In this document: piece by piece, positions 26,488 through 35,557 of the stretch
Numbering within the stretch: position 1 is the first letter of the stretch
Layout: each line of letters opens with the position of its first letter
Source: Candidatus Gastranaerophilales bacterium
Lineage (GTDB): Bacteria; Cyanobacteriota; Vampirovibrionia; Gastranaerophilales; Gastranaerophilaceae
DNA: 64,000 nucleotides
Reading direction: 5' to 3'
Assembly (NCBI GenBank): GCA_947626225.1
Contig: CANQRH010000004.1
Location: 124,001-188,000 of the forward strand
The notes under the pieces: generated by a model
Seen by the model: the letters and a program-made list of their open reading frames with translations, nothing else
Database searches by the model: none
What the model was told of the DNA's origin: nothing
Made by a program: the position numbers and the translations under genes

Positions 26488-27924
26488 TTAATCCTCAATT
26501 GAAGTTGTTACACTTTGGGGCAGAGCGATTGCTTTTTCAAGATTTGCTCTTGCCACGTTATAATTATACACGGTCTGAACATAAGAAACCTGTGCATTGT
26601 TATAATTCACTTTAGCATCCTGAAGCTCAATGTAATCCCCAAGTCCGACCGAATACCGTCCGTCCGCAAGTTCAAAGTTTTCAAGGGTTTGTTTTACTTT
26701 GACCGCAAGAAGCGGTATTTGTTTTTCGAGTTGAACCATATTTATATAAAGATTTTGAACTTCAAAATAAATATCCTGTTTAGCTTGTTCAATATCATTT
26801 TCAGCCATTTTAACCTGAATTTTTGCATTATCGATTCGATGTTTTTCTCCTTTGATATTTACTGAAGTCGAAAGATTTACCCCTACATTAAATGAATTCG
26901 TATTGTACATATCTCTGTAACCGTAACCAGCACTTGCGGATATTTCCGGCAGATATTCACGTTTGGTATACTTTAATGACTCTTTCATCGCCTTGAGCAA
27001 TGCATCAAGTGCCATTAAATCCGGTCTGTTTTTATATGCAAGTTTCACGGATTCTTCAAAAGTATAGGGAAACGGTTCAAATTTATAATTTTCAAGTATG
27101 TCGATTTTTTCAACCTGAGATGTCAAAAAAGCATCGGAAACTCCTTTTGGCGGGGTACTTAAATCTGATTTTTCATCAATTCTTTCAAGACTTACGGGCG
27201 CAAGATTGTTGGTAAAATTAAAAGTTTCTGTATTTTCTATCTCGTATTCCGGTGCAAATGCCACATACATTGAATTATTCAACTTTACAAGTGCATTTTG
27301 ATACTGTTTTTCTGATTCTACAAGAGTTACTCTCGAATCGCTCAAATACACTTCTGCGTTCACAAGGTCAATTTTCGAACGTATTCCTTCGTCAAAATAT
27401 GCCTTCGTACGCTGATAGTTTCTTTCGTTTATCTGTACGTTAGCTCTGTTAATGTCCATGGTGGCTTTTGCCGCCAGAACTCCGAAATAATTTGTCTTCA
27501 CGCCGAAAATTGTCTCCAGTACGATATCGTTGAAATCGTAAAGTGCTGCGATGCGGTTAAAATTGTACATTCTGATGTTTGCATTGGTTTTCCCGAAGTT
27601 CCAAATAAGCTGATTTATATTTGCTTCGGCTGAATATACATCAGAACTTGTGTTATATCTGTTTGTATGGCTATCGGACAGATTATATCCCGTCCCGATG
27701 CCTATGGTAGGGAAATAACCTGATTTTGCAATTCCGACATTGCCTTTTGCAATTCCGTAGTTATATCTTGCTTTTTTAATATTCGGGCTGTTTTGAAGTG
27801 CAAGGTTTATACAGTCTTTTATATTAAGCACGGCATGTTTTTCAACGCTCATCTGCTCTACACCGTAGCTTGACGTCGTTGTTAAAAATATTCCCGCTAT
27901 TATTATGAATTTTTTGATATTCAA
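26488..27924 (-). CDS. TolC-like outer-membrane efflux protein
   Basis: 478 residues, starting at TTG with AAGGA 6 nt upstream. Signal peptide (FIIIAGIFLTTTSSYG), then two outer-membrane-efflux repeats with the alternating coiled coils of TolC (CINLALQNSPNIKKARYNYG ... SVKLAYKNRPDLMALDALLKA). First gene of the exporter operon. It contains the family's N-x-S-P and AxxxRxD-type signatures. Forms the trimeric exit duct across periplasm and outer membrane. Confidence 0.93.
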   Translation of the reverse strand: MNIKKFIIIAGIFLTTTSSYGVEQMSVEKHAVLNIKDCINLALQNSPNIKKARYNYGIAKGNVGIAKSGYFPTIGIGTGYNLSDSHTNRYNTSSDVYSAEANINQLIWNFGKTNANIRMYNFNRIAALYDFNDIVLETIFGVKTNYFGVLAAKATMDINRANVQINERNYQRTKAYFDEGIRSKIDLVNAEVYLSDSRVTLVESEKQYQNALVKLNNSMYVAFAPEYEIENTETFNFTNNLAPVSLERIDEKSDLSTPPKGVSDAFLTSQVEKIDILENYKFEPFPYTFEESVKLAYKNRPDLMALDALLKAMKESLKYTKREYLPEISASAGYGYRDMYNTNSFNVGVNLSTSVNIKGEKHRIDNAKIQVKMAENDIEQAKQDIYFEVQNLYINMVQLEKQIPLLAVKVKQTLENFELADGRYSVGLGDYIELQDAKVNYNNAQVSYVQTVYNYNVARANLEKAIALPQSVTTSIED

Positions 27925-27967
27925 AATTTGTCCTTTAATTTTATAACGATTTTCCTATCGATTTTGT

Positions 27968-28615
27968 TCAATTTGCATCTTTGAGTACAACAATAGTTTC
28001 TTCAATTTCTACCTTCAAGTAGTCAAGCTGCTGATTTATCACATTGTCATTGTATAGATATCCCGCACCGGTATATGCAAGATAAGGTCTGTATTTTTCC
28101 GCTTCGCTTCTTAATGTTGCCACGGATTTTGTGTGAGTGTTAAGCTCAAGCAGCTTTTTAAACGATAAATAACTGCTTTCCGGTTTGCCGTCATATTTTC
28201 CCATTAAGTATTCTACGGTTTTGTTTAAGAAATAAACTTTGGCATTAAATATTTGTACGTCATAATTATTTTCTATACAGTACAAAATATTTTCAAGCAG
28301 AGGCAGAATATTTTCTATGTCGTTTAAATAAGGTGAAGTTTTGTCCTGTTTCAGTATGATATTTACAAATGCGGGATTTTCTCTCGGCACCGGTCTGATT
28401 TCATCGGATGAATTAAAATCTTTTGTTTTTTCATAAACGGGCTTTGTATTTTTCGGTTCCGAAGTCGTAAATCCTTTTGATAAATCGGGCAGTGTTCCGA
28501 CATAACCTTTGCCCGCATTGTCAAATTCTTGCGGTTCGGCACTTTTAGTCCCGAATGCAAAACAGCTTGATGCGGTTAAGAAAATTATTGTTAATATGCC
28601 AATACAAAACCTCAT
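27968..28615 (-). CDS. secreted/periplasmic hypothetical protein, 215 aa
   Basis: N-terminal signal peptide (IGILTIIFLTASSCFA-F), a proline-rich disordered segment (about 25-75), and a helical C-terminal domain (DIENILPLLENILYCIENN ... LKVEIEETIVVLKDAN). Not recognised. The ATG has no Shine-Dalgarno; a TATAAT on the minus strand ends 6 nt before it. It lies 43 nt upstream of the tolC gene on the same strand and could belong to the exporter locus. Confidence 0.65.
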   Translation of the reverse strand: MRFCIGILTIIFLTASSCFAFGTKSAEPQEFDNAGKGYVGTLPDLSKGFTTSEPKNTKPVYEKTKDFNSSDEIRPVPRENPAFVNIILKQDKTSPYLNDIENILPLLENILYCIENNYDVQIFNAKVYFLNKTVEYLMGKYDGKPESSYLSFKKLLELNTHTKSVATLRSEAEKYRPYLAYTGAGYLYNDNVINQQLDYLKVEIEETIVVLKDAN

Positions 28616-28621
28616 ATCATA

Positions 28622-28627
28622 ATTATA
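28622..28627 (-). promoter_or_regulatory. -10 box 6 nt before the 28.6-kb gene (possible leaderless promoter)
   Basis: Minus-strand TATAAT, then six bases, then the ATG at 28615. The gap has no ribosome-binding site. Confidence 0.5.
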
Positions 28628-28661
28628 ATGATTTCCGATGAAAAGACATCATTTGTATTAT

Positions 28662-29204
28662 CTATTTTTCATGTCTGATACCGAAAATATGCCATTTTTT
28701 ATGTTTGGGGCATAAAACTTCCTGTCCTGTCGTATAAGTTCCGAACGGACGAAGGTTTTTGTCGGGTTTAAACAATCTTTTATGTTTTTTGCAGTATTTT
28801 AAATCTCTGCGTTCCATTTTTCTTATTACATTAAGTTTGGATTTTTGTTCCGAATCCAGAACGCATTTAAATTCTTTATCGTATTTTTTGCCGGTTTTTA
28901 TAATATTTTTTTCAATATTTTTAACAATGCATTCTTGTTTTCTGACGGATTTTTCACTGGCGCTGCCCTTTATCATGCTGTCAAGAACGTATTTTTCCTG
29001 ACGATGCTGTTCTCCGAGCTGTTTTAATTCATCATATCTTTTCTTATCGATTACATCTTTGCATTTTATCTGGTCCGCAGACAGGTTCAAAACGTTATAA
29101 AGTGCGGCTCTGTTCGAGTATAATTCAATCGCTCTGTCGGAACAATCGGCAAATGCATAACTCCCGCACAAGATTAAACATAGTATAATAATAATTTTTT
29201 TCAT
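28662..29204 (-). CDS. small secreted helical protein, 180 aa
   Basis: Starts at ATG 29204 with AGAGGT upstream. Signal peptide (IIIILCLILCGSYAFA), then a highly charged helical body with LNLSADQIKCKDVIDKKRYDEL and a second DSEQKSKLNVIRKMERRD element; the pair recalls the LTxxQ repeats of Spy/CpxP-type periplasmic chaperones, though this is only a resemblance. Six or more cysteines suggest disulfides. The C-terminal part is Lys/His-rich (CKKHKRLF, CPKHKKWH). Confidence 0.6.
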   Translation of the reverse strand: MKKIIIILCLILCGSYAFADCSDRAIELYSNRAALYNVLNLSADQIKCKDVIDKKRYDELKQLGEQHRQEKYVLDSMIKGSASEKSVRKQECIVKNIEKNIIKTGKKYDKEFKCVLDSEQKSKLNVIRKMERRDLKYCKKHKRLFKPDKNLRPFGTYTTGQEVLCPKHKKWHIFGIRHEK

Positions 29205-29245
29205 CAAAACCTCTTTTTAAATTTTTTCACGAAAATACGTCAAAT

Positions 29246-30718
29246 TCAAGAAACATTTTCGCTTCTTTTTGCCCAGAATTCAGGTTGTAAAAGTACTAAA
29301 AACGGGATTAATTCAAGCCTTCCGACAAACATATTTATGATATAGATTATTTTTGTAAGTGTATGTAATCCGTCAAAATTTGCAAACGGACCGGTAGCAG
29401 CCGCTAATGTAGGGCCTATATTACCGAGTGATGATATGGCGACCGACAAACCTATGGCGCTGTTTTGTTCAATAATTGACATTAAAATTGCCGTTGCCGC
29501 GAAAATTATAAAGAAAAAGAATACAAATACAATAATCTGTCTTGTAACTTCAGGTGCAACGGTTTTACCGTCAAGTTTAATATTAAATACGGCATTGGGG
29601 TGTAATATTTTTGCAAGTTCGCTTTTCATGGACTTAAATACGACAATCCATCTTGCCATTTTAATACCGCCGCCGGCGGAGCTTGCGCAAGAGCCGGTAA
29701 ACATTACGATAAACAAGAGCAGTTTGGATGTGTAATTCCACTGTGCAAAATCCACGCTTGCAAAACCGGTGGATGTTGTTATGCTTATTACCTGAAACAA
29801 TGAATCTGTAAAGTTTTGGAAAATTGCCGTATTGTTGTTTATCCATACGGAACAGGTTATAAGCAAAGCCATCACAAAAACCGTGACGAAATAAGTTCTG
29901 AATTCTTCGCTTTTAAACAGTGTAAAAGGATTTTTTTGATTAATAACTTTATATTGCAAATTGAAACTTGCACCCGCAAAGAACATAAAGAATATTACAA
30001 TCCAGTTAATACAGTTTGAATGATAGCCTGCGATACTGTCAGGGTTGGGAGAAAAGCCGCCTGCGGACAAAGTCGAGAGCGAATTGCATAAAGCGTCAAA
30101 TCCCGGCATTCCCGCCCACATCAAAAGAACGATTTCCGCAAGTGTCAATCCTGCATAAACAGACCAGAGTGCGGATGCGGTGTTTCTTATTCTCGGTGTA
30201 AATTTTTCCTCAGTAGGTCCGGGAGTTTCCGCAAAAAACATCTGTCTGCCGGCGACGGCGAACTGAGGCAGAATAGCTATAAATAAGACTATAATTCCCA
30301 AACCGCCGAGCCATTGAGTAAATGCTCTCCAGAAAAAGAGTGCATTCGGATAATCGAAATGCGTAAATATTGTTGCGCCCGTGGTTGTAATTCCGGATAC
30401 TGCTTCAAAAAGAGCATTTATCGGCGAAAATCCGTAAAAAAGATAAGGTATTGATGCAATTATACCGAAAACAACCCATGCACAACCCACTATAAACAAT
30501 GCTTCGGCTTTTTTGATATCATTAAGGCTGTCAGGTGCTAAAGGCACGGCTTTTCTAAAAATAAATCCCAGTCCCGATGATATTATTGATGCGCACAAAA
30601 AAGGGAGAACGGATTTGTAATCCCCGTAAATAAGTGCGACAGCAATCGGAAGAAGAATTACAAGCCCTATATATGTCATTACCAGCCCTACGGCATTTGC
30701 AATATAATTTAATCTCAT
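29246..30718 (-). CDS. trkH: potassium uptake channel subunit TrkH
   Basis: 490 residues, about ten membrane segments in four M1-P-M2 repeats. Selectivity-filter-like loops include SGITTTGATIF, STLSAGGFSPN, TSTGFASVD and SLGNIGPTLA. Imports K+ with Na+ or H+ coupling and needs the cytosolic RCK protein TrkA, whose gene lies just upstream (the trkA stop is adjacent to the trkH ATG). Typical trkAH pair. Confidence 0.94.
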   Translation of the reverse strand: MRLNYIANAVGLVMTYIGLVILLPIAVALIYGDYKSVLPFLCASIISSGLGFIFRKAVPLAPDSLNDIKKAEALFIVGCAWVVFGIIASIPYLFYGFSPINALFEAVSGITTTGATIFTHFDYPNALFFWRAFTQWLGGLGIIVLFIAILPQFAVAGRQMFFAETPGPTEEKFTPRIRNTASALWSVYAGLTLAEIVLLMWAGMPGFDALCNSLSTLSAGGFSPNPDSIAGYHSNCINWIVIFFMFFAGASFNLQYKVINQKNPFTLFKSEEFRTYFVTVFVMALLITCSVWINNNTAIFQNFTDSLFQVISITTSTGFASVDFAQWNYTSKLLLFIVMFTGSCASSAGGGIKMARWIVVFKSMKSELAKILHPNAVFNIKLDGKTVAPEVTRQIIVFVFFFFIIFAATAILMSIIEQNSAIGLSVAISSLGNIGPTLAAATGPFANFDGLHTLTKIIYIINMFVGRLELIPFLVLLQPEFWAKRSENVS

Positions 30719-30719
30719 A

Positions 30720-32060
30720 TTACTTTACCTTAAAAAATTCCTTAATTTTAGCGGCATTTTCGGAAGTAGTGAATATAATCATAATATCTCCGGTATTAAT
30801 AACGCTGTTTCCTTTCGGTATAATAACGGAATTTTTACGTTGAATTACGCCGATTATTGCTCCGGCGGGAAAAGTTAATTCCATAATCTTTTTACCGTTA
30901 AATTCGGGAAGCACGCTGATTTCCAAGACTTCACCCTGTCCCTGTTCCACTGTGGCAAGAATATCCGCATCATTTTCCTGCAAATCGTTGCGAACTTCAT
31001 TGATAGCAGAATTTTTTGACGAAATTGCGATATCAATGCCCACTTTTTCAAACAACGGTATGTTCAAAACTTTTGAAGCTCTTGCGATTACGCGTTTAAC
31101 TCCGAGTTGTTTTGCAAGAAGCGAGCACAAAAGATTTTTTTCATCGTTGTTTGTTACGCTCACAACCACATCGCAATTGCCGATGTCTTCTTCATCAAGC
31201 AGTTTCAAATCCGTTCCGTCACCGTTAATTATGAGGGTATGCGAAAGTTCTTCCGCCAGAAATCTGCATCTGTCGTAATCTTTTTCGATAATTTTTGTTC
31301 TGATTTTGAGTGTTTCCAAAGTGCCTGCAAGCATTGCGCCTACTTTTCCTCCGCCGATAATGCAGACTGACTTAACGACTTCTTTTTCGTGGAAAAACGT
31401 ACCCGCAAGTATATCAAGCGAATGCGAAGTACCCATAAATATTAATTTATCGCCTTCCAAAATTTCGGTATCACCGTTTGGGATAAACAAGTTACAATTC
31501 CTTGTAAGTCCGACCATTAAAGTATCATTTGTAAACCCGCAGTCTTTGACCTTTTTTCCGACAATTGAAATATGCGGTAACACTTTAAACTCCAGAAGTC
31601 TTGCTTTGCCGTCGGCGAAATTTTCAACATCAAGTGCATGTGCAACCGTTACGATTCTGAAAATTTCCTGAGTCAAAAGTTCTTCCGGCCAGATTATGTA
31701 ATCAATAAAAAAGTCGCTGAAGTTATCAATATTTTTTTCAAAATTGAGGGTATTTCTGTATTCTTCTTTGCTGACAAAACAGATTGTTTTAATTCCGCCG
31801 AATTTTTTTGCGGAAAGGCAGGCAACGATATTTGCCTCATCAATATTAGTGCAGGCAATAAAAACATCGGCATTTTTGATATCAGCTTTTTTCAGGACGT
31901 TAACATCAGACGCATTACCTTGAATAAAGCTTATATCAAGCTTATTAAATTCTTCGGTTCTGTTTTCTTCTTTATCAATTATTGTTATGTCATGGTCTTC
32001 GAAAAATTCCGTTGCCAGAAGGCAGCCGATTTCCGTTGCACCGTAAATTACTATATTCAT
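30720..32060 (-). CDS. trkA: potassium uptake regulatory protein TrkA
   Basis: 446 residues: two TrkA-N Rossmann domains (IYGATEIGCLLATEF and IIGGGKVGAMLAGTLE) each followed by a TrkA-C domain. Binds NAD(H)/ATP and gates TrkH from the cytosol. Directly upstream of trkH. The ATG lacks a Shine-Dalgarno sequence and has TATAAT on the minus strand 7 nt before it, so it is probably leaderless. Confidence 0.95.
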   Translation of the reverse strand: MNIVIYGATEIGCLLATEFFEDHDITIIDKEENRTEEFNKLDISFIQGNASDVNVLKKADIKNADVFIACTNIDEANIVACLSAKKFGGIKTICFVSKEEYRNTLNFEKNIDNFSDFFIDYIIWPEELLTQEIFRIVTVAHALDVENFADGKARLLEFKVLPHISIVGKKVKDCGFTNDTLMVGLTRNCNLFIPNGDTEILEGDKLIFMGTSHSLDILAGTFFHEKEVVKSVCIIGGGKVGAMLAGTLETLKIRTKIIEKDYDRCRFLAEELSHTLIINGDGTDLKLLDEEDIGNCDVVVSVTNNDEKNLLCSLLAKQLGVKRVIARASKVLNIPLFEKVGIDIAISSKNSAINEVRNDLQENDADILATVEQGQGEVLEISVLPEFNGKKIMELTFPAGAIIGVIQRKNSVIIPKGNSVINTGDIMIIFTTSENAAKIKEFFKVK

Positions 32061-32067
32061 AGCCGTG

Positions 32068-32073
32068 ATTATA
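32068..32073 (-). promoter_or_regulatory. -10 box 7 nt before trkA (possible leaderless promoter)
   Basis: Minus-strand TATAAT followed by CACGGCT and the trkA ATG. No ribosome-binding site is possible in the gap. Confidence 0.5.
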
Positions 32074-32110
32074 TATTAAGTAAATTTTTTTTACAAGTTT
32101 GTATCCTTAT

Positions 32111-32383
32111 TTAACCTTTAAACAGCAGCAGTATATATATAATAAGATAGTTTATAATTTGGAGTGCGATAATAGCGATTATTGGTGAAAAATCCAATCC
32201 GCCGACAGGCGGAACGATAGATCTGAAAAGGTTCAGATACATATCCGTGGTTTCTTTAACAAAAGCGAAAGGCTGTTTATACCAGTCAATTGACGGAACA
32301 AAGCTCAACAGGCATCTGACGAGGATAAGCCAAAAGTAAATCTGAAAACAGCTGTTTACAACAAATATAAGGTTATTAATCAT
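32111..32383 (-). CDS. YggT-family membrane protein
   Basis: 90 residues with two hydrophobic segments (FQIYFWLILVRCLLSFVPSIDW and IIAIIALQIINYLIIYILLLF) and the family's PxGGLDFSPIIA motif between them. YggT proteins (Ycf19 in plastids) are small integral membrane proteins linked to osmotic shock, division or photosystem assembly; the exact role is unclear. AGGAGA is a good ribosome-binding site. Follows the phosphorylase gene by 9 nt. Confidence 0.9.
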   Translation of the reverse strand: MINNLIFVVNSCFQIYFWLILVRCLLSFVPSIDWYKQPFAFVKETTDMYLNLFRSIVPPVGGLDFSPIIAIIALQIINYLIIYILLLFKG

Positions 32384-32392
32384 ATTTTTCTC

Positions 32393-33196
32393 CTACATTT
32401 GCGAACTTTTTTTAGTATCTGCGCAGTTGCAATTTTCTCTTGTTAAAGGAATATTTTCAATCATCCTGAACAGCAGGTTTTTAAGATTTGCAACATTGGA
32501 ATTAAACACTTCAATAACTTCGTGATGTGAAACGGGCGGTACGTCACCGACTAATCCGGCGTCATAATCGGTTATCAAAGAGATATTCAGCGGGCACATA
32601 TCCAGTTCTTTAACGAGATACGCTTCGGGGAAAGCTGTCATATTAATAACTTCCCACCCTTGATTTGTAAAGAATTTTGATTCCGCTTTTGTAGAGAACC
32701 TCGGGCCGTTAATAACGACTACCGTGCCTTTATCATGAACGTTAATACCTAAATCTTTTGCTGTTTTAATTGCCAATTGACGAAGTTCGGGGCAATAAGT
32801 TTCGGCGGCGGAAGGGTGAGTAACAATCGGCCCTTCATAGAAGGTTGATTTTCTGCCGTCGGTCCAATCGACGAATTGATCGCAAATTACAAAATCTCCG
32901 GGTTTAATATGTTTTTGCAGGCTTCCTGCCGCGCAGGGAGAAATTACTCTTTGGCATCCGACTGATTTCATTGCCCAAACATTGGCTCTGTAATTGAGTA
33001 AATGAGGTAAAATGGTATGATTTCTGCCATGCCTTGGCATAAAGGCGACCTTATGATTTCCGATTTGTCCTATAAAAAGGTTATCGCTCGGCATTCCGTA
33101 AGGTGTTTCAACCCTCACTTCTTCAATATTGTCCAAAAATTTGTAGAATCCGGAACCGCCGAATACTCCTATGTCCGCTAAGTTTTTATTTTCCAT
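32393..33196 (-). CDS. mtnP: S-methyl-5'-thioadenosine (or purine nucleoside) phosphorylase
   Basis: 267 residues from the ATG at 33196, selected because AGGAGG lies 5 nt upstream; an in-frame start 15 nt earlier has none. PNP/MTAP fold with IGVFGGSGFYK, FMPRHGRNH, INMTAFPEAYLVKELDMCPL and LITDYDAG. It splits methylthioadenosine or a 6-oxopurine nucleoside with phosphate. The substrate-determining residues cannot be settled by eye. C-terminal tail with CNCAD is unusual but short. Confidence 0.85.
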   Translation of the reverse strand: MENKNLADIGVFGGSGFYKFLDNIEEVRVETPYGMPSDNLFIGQIGNHKVAFMPRHGRNHTILPHLLNYRANVWAMKSVGCQRVISPCAAGSLQKHIKPGDFVICDQFVDWTDGRKSTFYEGPIVTHPSAAETYCPELRQLAIKTAKDLGINVHDKGTVVVINGPRFSTKAESKFFTNQGWEVINMTAFPEAYLVKELDMCPLNISLITDYDAGLVGDVPPVSHHEVIEVFNSNVANLKNLLFRMIENIPLTRENCNCADTKKSSQM

Positions 33197-33229
33197 TTTT
33201 CCTCCTGTCAAAATAAGTTTAGCATATAC

Positions 33230-33258
33230 TTGAAAAAAAATAAAGATTATATTATAAT
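33230..33258 (+). promoter_or_regulatory. promoter of the prepilin/YadA/S74 gene
   Basis: TTGAAA at 33230-33235, 17-nt spacer, TATAAT at 33253-33258. The gene starts 30 nt downstream behind a GGAGGA ribosome-binding site. Confidence 0.75.
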
Positions 33259-33288
33259 GGTTTCAAGGAATGTATATGGAGGAATGTT

Positions 33289-35412
33289 ATGAGAAAAAAC
33301 AGAAATTTTGATTTGAGTTGCCCTGTCGGGGGGGGGGTAAATAGCGCCCGTCCGTTAAGGAACTTAAGCCGTTTTAATTATTGCGCATTTTCGCTTGCGG
33401 AAATGATGGTAGTCATGCTCATAATGAGCATAGTTTTGGCTGCCATGGCGCCGATGATTACAACGAGGATAAAAGCCGATCAGGCATTGAAAGCATCCGG
33501 AATAGGCGGAAGCTCGGATAACAACGGTCCGTGGAAATGGGTTGACGGTTCGGATTCCGATGCGTATTCAGAGGCTTCAAGAAACATGATAGGTCAAACC
33601 GAAGCCGGAAGCGATGACGGCGATGCGATGCTGATTATCAATACCGGAGATGTAAGCAAAGATAATATTCTCTTTAAGAGCAAACCGACAGGTTCTACCG
33701 CAGATACTCCCGCAAGACTCAGAATTTTCGGGGATTATATGCTTATCGGCACTACTGCTGATAAATTGTCAACAGAGGAAATGCATTCTGTGTCGATAGG
33801 ATTTAATAATGCAACACCTTACAAAATAGTCTCACCTTGGGCAGCGCCGGCATACAGTAAAAATGCCATCGCTGTCGGACAAGAAAACATTGCAACAGGA
33901 AATAATGCCGTAGCAATGGGATATGGTAATACTGCAGGCTCTAAAGATAAGGATTTTGGAACTTATAGTAATCAGCCAAATGCTTTAGCAGTCGGAACTC
34001 TAAATAATGCATTAAGTAATTCCTCTGCAATCGGATATAAAAATAACACACGTGCCAATAGCGTAGCCTTGGGGAATCAAAATACGGCAGGAGCATTTGA
34101 TACATATAACTATACATGGGGTACTGCCGTCGGAATTCAAAATACAGCATCAAGAACTGAGGCTGTGGCATTAGGATTTAAGAATACCGCATCAGCAAAT
34201 AGAGCAACAGCAGTGGGATGGAATAATACCGCATCCGGTTATGTTGCAAAATCGCAGGGCGTTACCGAAGCGGGTTCTTTAGCAGCGGGATTTAATAATA
34301 GTGCCACTGCTCCAGGTGCGGTAGCATTGGGTGTTAACAATACAACATCAGGACAAAACTCCCTATCTCTCGGATGTTTCAATAAAGCTACTGAATCCGG
34401 CGGTTCTATCGCTATCGGAGGCAGTAACACTGCAGCCGGTGGGCAGGCATTTGGTTATCATAATTCCGCTCCGGGATATGGTTCTATAGCAATTGGAACA
34501 TATAATAAAGCGGAATCAAGCGGAACTATAGCACTCGGATGGGACAACACAGTCAACGGGGGTAATCCATCAGTGTCTGAATCGAACAATTCAATGGCAA
34601 TAGGATACATGAACAAAGTACCAACTTATGGTTCATATGTTATTGGTAAGGAGAACGAGGTAGAAGGAAATTACGGCGTTGTAATGGGCGTTAAAAATGT
34701 CATTAAAAATTCTTCTTCCGACATATCTTACCAATCAATAGCAATAGGAAATCAAAACAGAGTATGGAGCCAATGTAGTACTGCATTAGGATTTGGTAAT
34801 TATACAGGCGGCAAAAATTCAGTAGCAATTGGTTATGATGCCAGAACATCCGGTGTATTCGATGTGGCGATTGGTGGTACTGTATGTATTAAAGACTCCA
34901 CTGAAGGCTCTGTTGCTATAGGAGATCGTACGTATGTAAATGCCAGCCATGCCGTAGCAATAGGGTTTACAGCAACTGCAAACAATGAATGGGACTTCGT
35001 TTTAGGCAGTTCATCACATAATGTCCGAATTCCCGGCAAACTCTACGTAAACGGTGCAAATGTCACATCAGACAAACGTCTGAAATATATAAAAGGTGAA
35101 AATAAAAACGGTTTAGACAAAATCCGTCAAATAAAAGTCTACAACTTCACCTTCAAAAAAGATAAAGACAAAGAACCCAGAGTCGGCGTCATAGCACAGG
35201 AACTTCAAAAAATCCTTCCCGATGCCGTCAAAAAAGGCTCAGACGGATTCTTAACAATCCGTATAGATGACATCATCTATACTTTAGTCAATGCCGTAAA
35301 AGAACTTGATAAAAAAGTTTCCGAACTCACCGAAACCTTAAAACAGGTTCAAGCGGAACAAAAACGTATTAATCAGCGCTTGGATGCGTTGGAACATAAG
35401 TCTGTACATTGA
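33289..35412 (+). CDS. surface protein: prepilin leader + YadA-like head repeats + S74 chaperone domain
   Basis: 707 residues. A 33-residue leader ends YCA before FSLAEMMVVMLIMSIVLAAMAP, a prepilin helix with Glu at +5 (Ala at -1). Residues about 170-590 are some 25 short repeats of the trimeric-autotransporter head type (SIAIGTYNKAESSGTIALGWDN and similar; core xAxGxxN). From S594 (SDKRLKYIKGE) to about 670 comes the S74 intramolecular chaperone domain of phage tail spikes and related fibres, then a coiled coil (ELDKKVSELTETLKQVQAEQKR). The leader contains a G10 run at 33328-33337: one G more or less gives a stop within a few codons. Likely a trimeric fibre anchored through a pilin-type helix, and possibly phase-variable. 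Confidence 0.82.
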   Translation: MRKNRNFDLSCPVGGGVNSARPLRNLSRFNYCAFSLAEMMVVMLIMSIVLAAMAPMITTRIKADQALKASGIGGSSDNNGPWKWVDGSDSDAYSEASRNMIGQTEAGSDDGDAMLIINTGDVSKDNILFKSKPTGSTADTPARLRIFGDYMLIGTTADKLSTEEMHSVSIGFNNATPYKIVSPWAAPAYSKNAIAVGQENIATGNNAVAMGYGNTAGSKDKDFGTYSNQPNALAVGTLNNALSNSSAIGYKNNTRANSVALGNQNTAGAFDTYNYTWGTAVGIQNTASRTEAVALGFKNTASANRATAVGWNNTASGYVAKSQGVTEAGSLAAGFNNSATAPGAVALGVNNTTSGQNSLSLGCFNKATESGGSIAIGGSNTAAGGQAFGYHNSAPGYGSIAIGTYNKAESSGTIALGWDNTVNGGNPSVSESNNSMAIGYMNKVPTYGSYVIGKENEVEGNYGVVMGVKNVIKNSSSDISYQSIAIGNQNRVWSQCSTALGFGNYTGGKNSVAIGYDARTSGVFDVAIGGTVCIKDSTEGSVAIGDRTYVNASHAVAIGFTATANNEWDFVLGSSSHNVRIPGKLYVNGANVTSDKRLKYIKGENKNGLDKIRQIKVYNFTFKKDKDKEPRVGVIAQELQKILPDAVKKGSDGFLTIRIDDIIYTLVNAVKELDKKVSELTETLKQVQAEQKRINQRLDALEHKSVH
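33328..33337. repeat. G10 homopolymer in the leader of the surface-fibre gene
   Basis: Ten G residues form codons 14-16 and the first base of codon 17. Nine Gs would give an immediate TAA and eleven a TAG two codons on, so reading through depends on tract length. Confidence 0.85.
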
Positions 35413-35419
35413 GAATAGA

Positions 35420-35557
35420 AGTTATTAAGTTACTAGGTTAATAGTTACTAAGTTCGTAACGGTTCGCTACGCGAACGGAATAGAGATAAGTTAGTAAGTT
35501 ATTAAGTTAATAGTTAGGAAGTTCATTACGGTTCGCTGCGCGAACGGAATATAAAAA
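35420..35557. repeat. two tandem 69-bp repeats, each with a small hairpin
   Basis: Copies at about 35420-35488 and 35489-35557 share AGTTANTAAGTTA..., GTTAATAGTTA and ACGGTTCGCT(A/G)CGCGAACGGAATA. Each contains the inverted pair GTTCGC / GCGAAC with a 3-nt loop. No open frame. Confidence 0.75.

Noticed and set aside
35420..35557. Tandem repeats as a two-repeat CRISPR
   Set aside because: The copies are contiguous 69-bp units with no distinct spacers and no cas genes nearby.
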